Origin: Cristatella mucedo
Lineage: Eukaryota > Bryozoa > Phylactolaemata > Cristatellidae
Assembly: GCA_009760855.2 (NCBI GenBank)
Contig: WPIO01000269.1
Span: 72,501-136,500, forward strand
Reading direction: 5' to 3'
Length of the DNA stretch: 64,000 nucleotides
The notes below the pieces were generated by a model. That model did no database searches. It was given only the letters and a program-made list of their open reading frames with translations, and was not told the DNA's origin. The position numbers and the translations under genes were made by a program. The stretch's first letter is position 1, and every line of letters begins with the position of its first letter. This document shows, one piece after another, positions 1 through 11,602 of the stretch.

Positions 1-48
1 CGAGGCCCTAGGTTTTGCTGAAAGATATGAAGCCGAATCTCGCTTCTT

Positions 49-1365
49 ATGTCGCACGGCTGCTTCCGTCGCCAACGCCGGCGATCAAGGCCGCCATTAC
101 CACTCGGAAGTGATAGGGCCCCTATTTCGCCAGATGCAGAGAGTAAGGAGGATGCAATGGCCGGGCAAATGACCCAGCTGTGTGACCTGATTGCCAAGGG
201 AAAGAGGGAAAACTTTGACTCCAATCGTTGGCAATCGTACAATCCCCGGCCGGCGCAGCTTAAGGCCTTTAATTCTTTATCCGGCTTCACTGCCAAGGAA
301 GGCCGCCCCCTCTGCAAGATTTGTTCCAAACCAGGCCACACTGCTGGTAACAGCCCACAGGCCGACCTGAATATCGGGCGTAGGCCATTCACACACAACA
401 GTCGACGGTCCGAAGACCAAGTGCAGGCGGCCATGTGTCACAGGGATGGCAGGGCGGATGCAGAACGTGGCAGGCCGGTTCATTACGAGTCGGCTGATCG
501 AAGCCTTATCGAGCCAGTACGCTACGATCCAGGAGGCTCCCCTCCACACGTTTCGGCCTGGCCACCTCATGGTTCGGATTCTTTCGGTTCTCTCGGTGCG
601 AGTGGGAACGCAAACCACGCTTCGTCTGGATACGTTCGACGCCGACCGGCGTCCACACCTACCTGAACGCCGGCTAGGCATCGGAGAGCGGTTTCGGTCG
701 TGTTGGCTGCGGTCGGTGGGACGCTCGGTCGGCACCGTCACAACAGGAGTAACTAGCACGGGTCCTCTGTCCCACACAGCATCACGCTTGTGAAGGTGAA
801 TGGTGTGCTGGTCACTGGACTATGGAACTCGGGTGCGAATATTTCCTTAATATCGGCCTACCTCACCGAACATCTGGGTTTCTCTTATGGATGGTGTTTC
901 TTTGGGCCGCCAGAATGGAGGGTTCTTTCCTGCCTACAATCTGGGGGGGGAGGTGACAGCGAGCGTCCAAGTGGGAAGCATCACCTGTGAGCACCAATTC
1001 TATGTCACCATACAGTCTCTGCCACCGCTGCTGCTGGTTACCGACTTTCTTGCTACCCAAACGCCCATCGCGACGACTGTAAGCACGGAGCCGTGCCGGT
1101 GGGTGACCACCGGCTACCGCTGGTGCGTTACTCTGAGGCTGTACGCCAGGTGAGTCTAGCGACAGACATCACGGTTGCCCCACGCTGCCAACGCTTACTG
1201 CAGGGCGCAATGGAGGGACCTCATACACTAGGTCTTGTACTTTTCGAGGCAAATGCTGACCGACTTAATTGTAACGGGCTCACAGCTGCTCGGGCCGTGG
1301 TGGGTCAGGTGGGCGGACTTCTGCTCGTTAAAATCTTGAATACGTCAACATGTTCGGTTTTCTAA
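49..1365 (+). pseudogene. Gypsy gag C-terminus and aspartic protease, decayed
   Basis: The frame starting at 49 carries CKICSKPGHTAGNS around 310-355. This is a CCHC zinc knuckle (C-x2-C-x4-H-x4-C) in which the last Cys is replaced by Ser. In another frame, at about 790-880, VNGVLVTGLWNSGANISLIS is a retropepsin active-site region whose catalytic DSGA reads NSGA, so the essential Asp is lost. A second protease segment, LLLVTDFLATQTPIA, is near 1030. Each piece lies in a different frame, so this is a remnant. The function comes from the family pattern and the order upstream of RT. Confidence 0.7.
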
Positions 1366-1609
1366 AAAAAAAAGGGGGACCTAACTCGGCTTTGCTGAAC
1401 CAATGTTTCCTGCCGCCGACGCTCATGAGAGACGACTCCCCACCAACAGAGCGGGCTTCGTCCGTACGGATAGTGTGCAATTCGACCTGTCGCATTCGGA
1501 CCTCTCTGAGACCCAAATAAGAGCCCTCACTCAATTGTTGTCAACCTTTTTAAATGTATTCACGGCCAACAATCTTACCAGGGCCAAATTTAATCTGTCA
1601 CCAACAGGA

Positions 1610-2019
1610 TCGACACTCGCAACGCAGCACCTATTCACTATAAGCCGTATCCGGTCCCCTAGGCGCTGCGACATGAAATTGCCCATCAGATCGAGGTAAC
1701 CTTGGAAGAAGGAATCATTACGCCCAGTGTTGTTGCCTGGACTTCCTCGGTCATCCTGGTGAAGAAGAATGATAGTACTTACCGGTTCTGTGAAGACTAA
1801 AGGAAGTTGAACTCGGTCATTGTTAAAGACTGCTATCCGCTACTTCGAACCGATGGGATCAGCCAGTTGTTAGGTTGGGCACGTTTCTTTAGTACGCTAG
1901 ATTTAGCATCGGGATATTGGCAGGTTGCCGTTCACCCTGACGAAAGACAGAAGACTGCATTCACCACTTATCAAGGGAAATTCTAATGTTTGAAAATTAG
2001 TTTCGGGCAATATAATGTG
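1610..2019 (+). pseudogene. Gypsy reverse transcriptase, 5' half
   Basis: The palm/finger part of a Ty3/Gypsy RT is readable: HYKPYPVPL, EEGIITPSVVAWTSSVILVK, RKLNSV and FSTLDLASGYWQVAVHP, the last containing the first catalytic Asp. A TAA at 1798-1800 interrupts the frame just before RKLNS, and a second TAA follows at about 1984. The segment ends in FGQYNV, the usual FGLCNAP site. There it is broken by the LTR element at 2018-6017 and resumes at 6018. Confidence 0.8.
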
Positions 2020-2275
2020 CGGTTTTTGTTTATGTATACCGCAGTCTGTGACAGCACCTAAATGTTGTTATCTGCCAGTACTAGGCTGGGTGGCCCTCCC
2101 GGCCACCGGCTAGCCAATCAGAGCGCAGCGTTCCGGTACCGCAGACGAGAGAAGCAGGCGAACGTCTGCGGCGGTCAGTAGCGCTTCCGCCGGCTGAGTG
2201 TGTGGAGGAAATAAACTGGTGGTGTTCCTCTTCGGCTAGCGTGCTGTGTCGCTCGCGACGACAATTTAGACTACA
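2018..2275 (+). repeat. 5' LTR of nested element
   Basis: This 258-bp repeat matches 5760-6017 with scattered substitutions. It starts TGCGGTTTTTG, ends GACTACA, and contains an AATAAA signal shortly after GTGTGGAGG. The matched length and the TG...CA ends support an LTR. Confidence 0.75.
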
Positions 2276-2341
2276 AGCTACTTCGGTGGTAATTGGCCTG
2301 AGCATAGACTGCGAGTGGTAGGGTGGCGGTGGCCTGCAGCA

Positions 2342-3223
2342 ATGTTGCTTGACCATTTTCAAGTCGGTGATGACTTCACAACTTGGCTGCTTGACTCGGA
2401 GCGGCGGCTCGAGCTGTACGGTGTCAATCCGACAATCTGGCACAAATATCTGCCTCTCTTCCTGGAAGGAAGCGCCTTCTATGTGTATTCTTACATGCCG
2501 AAGGCATTCAAGGATGACTACCGTCTGCTTTGAGAGGCTCTGGTAACAGTGCTGGCTAGCCCTGTAGGTAAAGCGCGACTGCTGAGCGCTGACTTAGCAA
2601 ATGCTTGTCGGAGAGAGGGCGGCGACAAAAGGGACCAAAAGCAATATCAGCAATCGCCGACGGTGTGCCGGGTGACGACGGTTGACCAGGATGCCAGCTT
2701 GTGGAACGCGGAGACAGTGATCCAGGCTGTCACGGTTTGCCAGACACACGTGGTGTGCAACAAGGCAACGGCCTGCGAGGAAGCAGAAGCCGTGGGGTTG
2801 ACGCTGGCATGCGACGAAACGGTGGGTTATGACTCGGAGCAAGTCGGAGATGCGGAGCAGGTCGAAGGCTCAGCGGCGGCGCAAGTGGGCTGTGACGCAG
2901 CACAGGTAGGAGACGAGGCGCAGATCGGATATGCGGTGCAGGTCGGAAACGCTGCGGCGGCGCCCAGAGACGCGGCGGCAGCGCCCAAGGACGCGGCGGC
3001 GGCGCCCGGAGACGCGGCGGCGGCGCCCGGAGACGCGGTGGTAGCTTGCGAAATGGTGGTGGAGTGGGATGCACCATTGAGCTTCGAGGCTGTGTCTCCC
3101 GACGAGGCACCAGCGGTGGAGAAATATGTGGCCCCACGACGCATAAACGCACCTGTTAAACGTAGCCGGCTCGTTTCCACAGGCCGGACGGTCGCCCGCC
3201 TACTCCGAGCTGCCACTACTTAG
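2342..3223 (+). pseudogene. Gag-like protein of nested LTR element, one internal stop
   Basis: One frame from ATG 2342 to 3223 (about 294 codons) is interrupted by TGA at 2531-2533. The N-terminal part, FTTWLLDSERRLELYGV followed by KYLPLFLEGSAFYVYSYM, matches the retrotransposon Gag helical region, in which a W-x2-R helix precedes a leucine-rich LPLFL-G-A-Y segment. The C-terminal part is low complexity, with EQVGDAEQV-type repeats, 7-residue DAAAAPG repeats and a basic tail. No zinc knuckle is visible. It lies just after the 5' LTR, as gag should. Overlapping - strand frames of similar length are shadows of the GC-rich repeats. Confidence 0.6.
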
Positions 3224-3257
3224 CCTCATAATTAAGGGGTCAGTTATGTAATGGAAT

Positions 3258-5560
3258 GTATCTCCGTCAGTAACTCCACAAAGTCATATAGACCATGTGG
3301 GTGTAACGCAGTAGAGTTTTGCATAGCAACTCACAGCCTAAGCGGCTTTCGGTACGCATTCGGTAGCCAACAGACTTCGTCTCACGCAACAAAAAGAAAG
3401 TGGGAAGCAAAGCAAAGTTAGGAGAGCAGTTGAGGTAGTGAGTAGCATAGAAGTAGCAGTTCAGGACCGCTGAAAAAAGATGTGCCATAGTCGGCAGTTG
3501 GAGAGTAGTTGTCGTTGCGTAAGAATTGTGGAAGCGAGTTCCACAGTCTAGGACCTGCAGAGCTCAAGCTTCTATCGCCAACTGTCTATAAGCAGAGGAA
3601 TGGGACAGCTAATTTTTTGTCCACACTGGACCTGAGAGCTCGAACAGGCTGAAACCGATGCAGCAATTCAGCTAGATATTAAGGAGCCAAGCCGTGGCGG
3701 GCCTTGTGGGTCAGCTTAAGAACTTTGCTCTGTATCCTTTGCTCAACCGGCAACCATCCTAGCTCTTTCAGCAAAGTGACATGTGCTCAAACCGCTGGGA
3801 CTTGAAGACCAGCCTTGCAGCCATATTCATAGTCCGCTGTAGTGGCATAATAGCTTTCCTTGGCAGCTCAGCCAAAAGGGAATTATTGGATAGGGATCGA
3901 ATGTAATGGCCAGCTGTAGAGGCAGTCTTCTGAATGAAGCTTTTGAAATTGAGGCAGCTGTCGAACACGACACCTAGTTTACGAGCACGTGGTAAAGGTC
4001 GCACAATAGGATCACCTATTAGAACAGCAAAGTCTTTTAATCCAGCTACACGCTTAGGATGTCCTATGAGCAGCAGTTCGGTTTTATCGTCATTTAATTT
4101 CAGGAAGTTTTACGACATCCAGGATTGAATATCAGCAAGGCAAGCATTCAGTTTCTTAGTTGCTGCAGCAAATTCCGACGGATTAAATGACAAATACAAC
4201 TGAGTTTCGTCAGCATAAAAGTGATATCCTATTCCATGGGCCTTTATCACTTTTTCCAGATGTTGTGTATAAATGGAGAACAGCAAGGGACCGAGTACAG
4301 ACCCTTGAGGGACTCCACAGATGACCTTCTCATGTCTGAGACCTGACCTCCCGCACGACACGGATGGAACACGATCAGAAAAGTATGATTTAAACCTCGC
4401 CAGTGCTTTGTATGCCAGACCGATCGTTGTTCTCAATCGTTTAAGCACAACTACATAATCATTAGTGTCGAAGGCAGCAGACAGATCCAGCAGAGCTAGA
4501 GCAGTGACATTCACGTCGTCGTTGCCACGTAGAATGCCATTGTTAACACGGAGGAGAGCATTTTCAGTAGAGTGCTGCCTCTTGAACCCCTATTGAAATA
4601 TACCTGACATTCCATTATTTTCAATATGTTCATCCAACTGCCTAGCAACAATTTTTTCAAGAATCTTTGATAGGAATGGAAGAAGGGAAACTGGACGTTA
4701 GGTTGCTAAGACCTCTGTGTCTAATACAGGCTTTTAAAGCATAGGTCTAACGATTGCCGATTTGAAGGACTTGGGGACGACCCCTTTCCCCAAAGAATCA
4801 TTACAAATCATGTTTATGGCAGGGCTAAGTTGGTCTGCAAGTGAAGACCACAGAGATGATGGTATAGGGTCTTCAGGAGACGAGCTCTTTTTGCTAGACC
4901 TTATTAAGGCAGCCACATCACAGACAGAAACGTCGGAGAACCTTTTAGGAAGGTCGCATGTTGAGGAATAGCGATTGCTTTGGTCGGATGGGCATTATGG
5001 AGGCACGAATGTGCACAATTGTTTCAGTAAAAAAGGCTGAAAACTTTTTGGCTGAGCCCTTAATATCTGGGGAGTCAGACCTCACAGCATTGTCCAGTAA
5101 ATGATTTACTGTCTTATGAATCTGTTTAGAGTCCGACTGGCAGGAATACAGCTTTCTAATGAAATAGTAGGCCTCGCTTTTTTAAGCTTTTGGGTGTAAA
5201 CTCGAAGGACGTCATTAAAATTGACTAGGTCTGCCTCAGACCCCAATTTCTTGAAGCGATGTTCCAGCCTTCGCTTGACACGGCGCTTCTTAAGGAGTTT
5301 TTTTGTAAATTGAAAGTAATCTCGACGACTTTGAACACGGATAGAGCGAACGGGAGCATGCTTGTCAAGAGCACTCCTGAGTGTCATGTTGATCGCATCA
5401 GTGAGGATATCCAGGCTGTCGGTCGACTCTGAATGCAGATCAAGAAGACCTGAATCACAGATTTCAAGAACTTGTCTATGTCAATGCTTTGCAAGTTACG
5501 ACGTTGAGGAGTTGGCATTGAAGTTGATAGAATCCGCAGCCACTTAGCAGACATTAGACC
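3258..5560 (-). pseudogene. CR1/L2-type LINE, 5'-truncated, copy A
   Basis: Read on the - strand this gives, in order, a linker after the endonuclease (DKHAPVRSIRVQSR, then RRVKRRLEHRFKKLGSE at 5106-5387), the start of RT (SSPEDPIPSSLWSSLADQLSP at 4734-4916), the RT core at 4110-4514 (LLDLSAAFD, GVPQGSVLGPLLFSIY, FYADETQLYLSF), and the C-terminus and 3' end down to 3258. The RT box reads ADET instead of ADDT, so a catalytic Asp is lost. Frameshifts separate the pieces. Its 3' end, read in sense GGAGTTACTGACGGAGATAC, recurs in similar form at 16341, 46238 and 48985. Confidence 0.85.
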
Positions 5561-5759
5561 AGTACCGAACGCCAGCGAACTTCTTGACGAACACTCCGAT
5601 GCCGGCCCTGGTGATACGGCCAGAGCCGACGAGCCCAGCAGACAGCTACGGCCAAGAAATGGCCTGACACCACCGGCACGCTATGTGCTTACTGTTTAGC
5701 CTTTTTGTTACCAAAAAGTGGAGAATGCACTGTGGATTGATCTCCAGATCAGGCGGTCA
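5561..5759 (+). other. Internal 3' end of nested LTR element
   Basis: This short stretch lies between the LINE insertion and the 3' LTR. It is GC-rich at first (Pro/Arg-rich in translation) and ends in a region where a polypurine tract would be expected. No clear polypurine tract or complete gene is visible. Confidence 0.4.
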
Positions 5760-6017
5760 TGTGGTTTTTGTTTATGTATAGCGCAGTCTGTGACAGCACC
5801 TAAATGTAGTTATCTGCCAGTACTAGGCTGGGTGGCCCTCCCGGCCACCAGCTAGCCAATCAGAGCACAGCGTTCCGGTACAGCAGACGAGAGAAGCGGG
5901 CGAAAGTCTGCGGCGGTCAGTAGTGCTTCCGCCGGCTGAGTGTGTGGAGGAAATAAACTGGTGGTGTTCCTCGTCGGCTAGCGTGCTGTGCCGCTCGCGA
6001 CAACACTTTAGACTACA
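5760..6017 (+). repeat. 3' LTR of nested element
   Basis: Second copy of the 258-bp LTR, equal in length to 2018-2275 and differing by scattered substitutions. Immediately after it the interrupted Gypsy RT resumes with PSTYQRAMDDCLANLNW. Confidence 0.75.
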
Positions 6018-7110
6018 CCTAGCACATATCAGCGTGCCATGGACGATTGTCTGGCTAATCTTAACTGGTCCGAATGCGGGTCTACCTAGACGACATTATG
6101 ATATTCTCGAGAACCTTTGAATACCATTGGTCACGTCTGTCGAGAGTATGGTAGTGCCTATGCTCCAACGGTCTTAAGGTAAGGCCGTCAAACTTCCAGT
6201 CGGCGAGGCCAACAGTACGCTACCTTGAGCATACATTGTCGTCTGCCGGGATGTGACAGACCCTGAGAACCTCACCAAGGTGACGGCATACCCGCCTCCA
6301 CATTCAGTCGGCACAGAACGTTAGTTCCTGGGGTTGGCGTCGTACTACTGTACGCTTATCCCTGCTTTTGCATAAGTGGCTACACCATTGACTAATCTGT
6401 TCCGCAAGGCCAAGCTATTTGAATGGACAGGAAATTGCAAACGACCATTCGCTGTTCTCAGGGACGATCTGAGTAGGGAGCCGGCTCTTCAATTTCCAGA
6501 TTTTTCAATACCCTTCGTGCTCTGAGCTGACGCAAGCGCGACCTCTTTGGGGACAGTGCTACGACAATTAGTTGATGACATAGAGCACCTCGTCGCCTAC
6601 TACAGCATCGCCTGAAACGATACCGAGCGCCAATATTCGATTGTCGCACGAAAGGGTCTTGCAGTAGTGACTGCCGTACGCCACTTCCATGGGTCTCTGT
6701 ATGGACACAAGTTCGTGGTCGTCAAAGATGTTCAAACATTGGTATAGGTCCTGTGAGGCAACCGTAACTCAAACTGCTTGGCTCGGTGGGGTCTTGAATT
6801 ACTGGAGTACGACACGGAGGTCCAGTGCCGTTGCCGTAAGGCTAATTCCAACGCCGGCGTCCTCTCGAGAGTTCCTACCGAACCGGAGCCCTAAGTAGCT
6901 AATGGTATTATGGCCGCTGTGGCTGATCCAACCTTCGTCCGCGTGGCTCAAATTTTTGATCCACTGCTGTACTGTTTGCTGGCCACGGTATAGGGCCATG
7001 ATCGAAGCAGCTGCTCGGCTGAGCATATCTGCAAAATAAATGCTGATCTGTACAAGTTTGTTGTCGTGCCGAACGGCTGCATTTACCGAACGGAGCAAGC
7101 TCGGCGAAAC
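6018..7110 (+). pseudogene. Gypsy 1 reverse transcriptase 3' half and RNase H
   Basis: The RT continues with STYQRAMDDCLANLNWSEC and, one frame over, VYLDDIMIFSRTFEYH near 6080-6130, so the catalytic YLDD box is intact. RNase H follows: FEWTGNCKRPFAVLRDDL near 6418, ADASATSLGTVL near 6528, and GLAVVTAVRHFHGSLYGHKF near 6655-6715. A TGA just before ADAS and several frameshifts break it. The order agrees with Ty3/Gypsy pol. Confidence 0.8.
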
Positions 7111-7129
7111 AGTCAACTAGTTTAACCGG

Positions 7130-8142
7130 CCCACCTGATGGAATGCGTCTTGGGAGAAAGTCATGACGCCTCTTTGGAGCTCATCTAGGGTGTCTGAAGA
7201 CGCTTAAACAAATCAGGATAAGTATTTCTGGCCAAGCATGACCGAGGACGTCGCTACCTGGGTAAGAACGTGAGTTGCATGACACACTAGTAAGCCTCCA
7301 TATGAGAGGGCTACGGTGCCCCTCAAATTCATCCCTGGGCATCGACCGTGGCGGAGAGTCGCCATAGACGTCGTGCAGATGCCTGTCTCTAGTTCAGGGA
7401 ACCGCTATCTGTTAGTGATGACTAACTGTTTCACCAAGTGGCCAGAGGTTCGCCCGGTTTCCGACCAAATGGACTCCTCGTCTGCACGCGTGTTTGTTGA
7501 GGAGATTGTATACCGGCATGGCGTATCCAAGCAAATCATTTCAGATCGCACTGCTAATTACCTTTCTCGAATAACGGAACGCATGTGCCGCCTAATCTCT
7601 GTTGAGCGGCTCCATACATCCCCGTATGATCCTAAAACAGACGGTCTGGTTGAGCGTTTTAATCGTACACTTGTAGAGAAGCTCATCATGTACCTGATGA
7701 CAGACCTGCCGACTGGGATATGTACGTGTCCTACGTACGTTTTGCTTACCACGCAAGCTATATCGATTCGGTTCGGTGCATGTCTTTCTTCATGGAGCAC
7801 GGGAGGGAGGCACGGCTACCCGTGCACCTTGTCTGCCAGTCGACGATCCTTGTGATCCAGTGGACAATTACGCAATGGCGGTCCATGATAAACTTTAGGT
7901 GGCCTTGGAACTGGGCCCGCAATAGTAACCAAGCAGCTCAACCTAAGCAAAACCGGTATGGCGACCGCCTGGCTAGCCAGTCGGCTCTTTGTATCGGGCA
8001 GCACGTTTGCTTGAACACCCCTCGATCAAGGAAGGACAGGTCACTGAAGTTGCAACATCTAAGGCAGGGACCACTACCCATAGTGGGCAAACCTAAAACC
8101 AATGATTCTGTTGTAGGTTACGATAAGCCGACGGTGATGTAG
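7130..8142 (+). pseudogene. Gypsy 1 integrase with C-terminal GPY/F-like module
   Basis: A damaged zinc-binding N-terminus is followed by the catalytic core in the frame 7316-7855. That frame has AIDVVQMP (first Asp), IISDRTANYLS (second Asp) and SPYDPKTDGLVERFNRTL (the Glu region). After a frameshift, 7720-8142 gives NRYGDRLASQSALCIGQHV and LRQGPLPIV, the usual GPY/F module. The family is Ty3/Gypsy integrase, which inserts cDNA into the chromosome. Here it is broken. Confidence 0.85.
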
Positions 8143-8154
8143 ATCGTATCTTAG

Positions 8155-8471
8155 TGTGTATGTGTGTTGTATGCCGGCTCCTCTGATGAGCCTGTGATGT
8201 TGCATGGACACAGGCCAGTAACCTGCTGGTGGCCAGATGGTGGATTCACCATCACAGTCGGCCGGTGCGCAGCTTTGGTTCTCCTGTGATGCGGTATTTG
8301 GACACAGGCAGGTAACCTGCTGGTGGGGAGATGGTGGATTGGAGAGTGGAGGAAGGGGAGTCGAGCGAGAGTAGAGGCCGAGGGGAGCCGTGCGCTCTGT
8401 GGGTCCGTGCGTTGGTAATAAACTGTCAGTTTTGAGCATCGGCTGGCTCCCTGCTGTGCCAAAGAACGACA
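8155..8471 (+). repeat. Possible 3' LTR of Gypsy 1
   Basis: It starts TG just after the integrase frame, ends CA, and has AATAAA at 8417. Two imperfect internal direct repeats share ACAGG(C/G)AGTAACCTGCTGGTGG-like sequence near 8205 and 8300. The 5' partner lies outside the window, so LTR identity cannot be confirmed. Confidence 0.35.
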
Positions 8472-8475
8472 GGTG

Positions 8476-9300
8476 AGGTCTCAGATGGTTCACATTAAAC
8501 CGACTTACGTGCGCCCAGTTTCACTGTTACTGAGCCCTCGGGTTGGGACATCGCCAGCTGTGGACCTTCACCACAGTCGGACGGCGACAAGTCAGTTATG
8601 CCGGAGCCATCTCCACAGACAGATCACCCTACCAGTGCCTCTACACATACCATAGCTGAAGGCAGAGTGACACATCCGAGCTCTCACCCTCTGGCCGAGC
8701 GACTCAGGATACGACGACCACCGTTCTCTAGGTAGGCAACAAGATACCCAATGCCATTGGCTCCGTGGAGACAACAGGCATAATCCTCGATATCGTGATA
8801 AGCTATGCTAATTCAAAGCTATTGCAGCATTGCATTACCACCGCCCCAGATGGGCCGTAGTGTCGGATCAGTCCATTATGGGGCTTCATGCTTTGTCACA
8901 CTTGGGCCAGTGCTTTTTCGATGCTGGAGCCCGGACTGATCAGATACGAGGCCGTATCTCGCGAGGAAAGAGAGTAATGCACTGGAGCCGCTCTCATTTT
9001 AGTAGCGATACTAGCCTTTGCCTTAGTGGGTCCAACTAGGGCACGTAGAGCAACCCGTATCGGGCGGACAAGCCAAGAAGAACTGTGTAAGAAACACATT
9101 AGTTTACCGGGAGCTGACGAAGGCATCAGTTTGAAGGCGAGATCTGCTCAGGTTAGAATGGAGCTTGGTCAGACAAAGAACGATCAGGATGTGGACCAAC
9201 TTCTGTGCTCCATTAGACAAAGAGCAGTCAGGATGTGGAATGACTACCGTACTCCATTAGACAAAGAGTGACGGGATGGCAAGCTGGCGGACGAGCCAGC
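8476..9300. other. Unassigned; short tandem repeat
   Basis: No gene is recognised. A 44-bp imperfect tandem duplication beginning TCAGGATGTGGA lies at 9184 and 9228, with CTCCATTAGACAAAGAG at the end of each unit. Confidence 0.4.
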
Positions 9301-9304
9301 TAAT

Positions 9305-9467
9305 AAATTACAGGCAGAAGCGAAAAGGCCGAGGACGGATACCGTGAGCTAGGGTTCAACAAAAAAGCAGCTATGCTCAAGGTGAAGAATGCAGAGGGAG
9401 TGAGAGTGAGGCAAAGAGAGCGAGGGAGAGAGAGAGAGGCATGAAGGGAGAGAGAGAGAGAGACAGT

Positions 9468-9529
<62 letters not shown>

Positions 9530-9615
9530 AATCTAAATCATTATAGGCAGAAGCGAATCGGCCAAGGACGGACACCATGGGCTAGGATTCGTCAAAAAAA
9601 CAGCTATGCTCAAGA
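9305..9615. repeat. GA microsatellite between two about 80-bp direct repeats
   Basis: The stretch 9305-9385 is repeated imperfectly at 9534-9612 (shared GGCAGAAGCGAA and CAGCTATGCTCAAG). Between them lies a long (GA)n tract, purest at about 9470-9528. The Leu/Ser-rich reading frames across it come from the simple repeat. Confidence 0.8.
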
Positions 9616-11142
9616 GGGCAGAGACAGAGAGAGAGAAAGTGAGCAAGTGAGTGAGTGAGAGATGCATAAAGCGCTTTCGCCGGCGCCTAACCACTATCAG
9701 GCCCATAATAAACTTGTTACTTTCGGAACACAGTTGTGGCCACTTGTATTTTGACCGTGCTGGGGCTCTGCACTACACCTTCCACCGGTAGAGCCTAGGG
9801 ACGAGCAACTATCCGGTTACAATTTTACGGAATCAGTGTTCTGGGATTTACATTACTGCAAAATTTTCATATACTTATAAACGATTCCCACTGCAGCAGT
9901 ACCTCTTACTGTCGATCGGACAAATTGATACATTTAGATCACAGAAACGGTCGTTGTATTCAAGATTTTAGAAACTGCTTGACATGTATTACTTTGATTG
10001 TATGACCGGTCGTAAATCCGACTGAAACGATAGCTGCAATCTTGTTTACAGAATAAGTTGATTGCAAACTTGACTTCAAAATTTATAAGGCATTTGAACT
10101 CGCCGGAATGCGACTGACGGACTGGCTCTGACCTCCGGGAGCTGATTGTACGTGAGTAGTCAGCTGTGCAAGCAAAAACAAGCTTTGTTTCTTTCAAAGC
10201 CCGAAGCTGGCTACCCATATTTAAACGTATTAAAATAATTCGCAGCTACTGGTTTCGTGAGAAGATTGTTACTCTTGAAGGCTGGTTGGCAGCTAGCTCC
10301 TTCAGCTTCAGTATTGAAACTTCCTGAAAGCTCCTAGCTCAACGAGACAGCACATGATGGCAGGTCAGCAGTTTGCACAAACGGGTTGATTGCATTAAGA
10401 GGTACTAAGGTGCTTTTACGATGCCATCTGCACAGCAGGACTCGATTCTCATAAAAAATGGAGGCAGCCCTCCAAATAAATACTGTTTGCTCAAGTATCA
10501 AAATAAACACAAAGCACTGCCTTCTCGCAGGCGTCTACTTTTAATTGTCATTACCACGACCAGCACCACCTATCGAGTTCTATTCCCTGCTCAGGGTGGT
10601 GCTCTAGTCCCAGCTGCAATGAAACGACAAATGTCCCAGACATAGCTTGCTGGAGACTGTGTATTTGCTGTTAGAAATCCTTTCTTAAAGCTATCATCCC
10701 TGTCTCGTTAGACACCAAACTTTAGGGTCGATTAAATTTTTCTGATGGATTTTTCAGTAAGATTATATTACAGGAATAAATTGGTTAAGTCCTCAGTCAG
10801 ACACAGAGGCGTGGTGACAAAAGGAGACAAAGTCCAGCCCAGGTGGAGCAACGTCACTGTAATGCCGATCAAAAATTAGCTACGACACATCACAGAGCAC
10901 TGCCTTTATTGTGGTACGATAACAGCACATTCAAAGTAAAATAAAAAGCCCGTTTTCCGGAGCCATCAAAGGAGATCAACATGATCGCTCGTGAGGTAGG
11001 CCTACAAATAAATGGACACAAAACGATTAGGCATTGGACGTCAAAATTTGGCCTAAATATAAGCACAAACGGAAAACCAATCGAAAACATAGTGGGCAAC
11101 TGTTGACAATTAAGGTAACCATTTCGTTTCAACGTCAGCAAC
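9616..11142. other. Unassigned intergenic DNA
   Basis: No supported gene. At 9660-9830 there is LTR-end-like sequence (AATAAA near 9710, then a GC-rich end), but no partner copy is present. Short frames at 9934-10218 and 10421-10645 resemble nothing known. Confidence 0.3.
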
Positions 11143-11143
11143 T

Positions 11144-11193
<50 letters not shown>

Positions 11194-11215
11194 AAAAAGA
11201 GAGAGAGAGAGACTA
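11143..11215. repeat. (GA)n microsatellite
   Basis: A nearly pure GAGA tract interrupted by TAAAAAAA. The Arg/Glu-rich frame across it is not a gene. Confidence 0.9.
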
Positions 11216-11602
11216 TAGCCAAGTGCTCCACGTAGCACGATGTATCTCTACGAATTACCTACTCTTCTTGCAACTGCTATGCATGCCACGATCACTAATC
11301 GGGTCACTTGTTGGTTTCACGACTACATAGAATGCCAAAATAAAATGCTGCCATTTTTAGGTGTGCAAAATTTCTATATCACTATTTACATCATTTACAT
11401 TTAAAAAATGAAAGCAATATACACAATGTTATATCTCAACAAGTCTGCGAAAACCGTAAAATAAACCGGTGGTAACATACTAGTTACATTACTCAGAACA
11501 CGATGACCACAAGTAAGAAATTCCAGTAAATGTGAAAATTATAATCGCCAATTTACCTGTGAAACTTAAACAGCTTCACTAGGCGGGACTTGATTCTGTG
11601 GG

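Larger units (their letters stand above)
2018..6017 (+). mobile_element. Non-autonomous gag-only LTR element nested in Gypsy 1
   Basis: Two direct repeats of 258 bp (2018-2275 and 5760-6017), each beginning TG and ending CA, flank about 3.5 kb. That interior has only a gag-like frame, a reversed LINE insertion and a short unassigned end. No protease, RT or integrase of its own is seen, so it would need enzymes from another element. The host RT frame stops at its left edge and resumes at its right edge. I see no clear target-site duplication. Confidence 0.75.
1..8475 (+). mobile_element. Ty3/Gypsy LTR retrotransposon 1, degenerate and interrupted
   Basis: The gag, protease, reverse transcriptase, RNase H, integrase order of a Ty3/Gypsy element is readable on the + strand. 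Gag zinc knuckle and protease lie at 300-1100, RT at 1610-2019 and 6018-6120, RNase H near 6430-6800, and integrase at 7130-8140. It is cut by a second LTR element (2018-6017). Many stops and frameshifts make it inactive. The left end runs off the window, so the 5' LTR is not visible. A possible 3' LTR is listed separately. Confidence 0.85.

Noticed and set aside
2730-3216. Two - strand frames opposite the gag-like gene
   Set aside because: They arise from GC-rich 21-bp repeats. The + strand frame has the Gag helix and lies correctly after the LTR.
7816-8493. - strand frames opposite Gypsy 1 integrase and the possible LTR
   Set aside because: The + strand carries recognisable integrase motifs. 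The His/Pro-rich reverse frames do not resemble known proteins.
9300-9578. Leu/Ser-rich - strand frames across the GA tract
   Set aside because: They are produced by the (GA)n microsatellite and show no domain.
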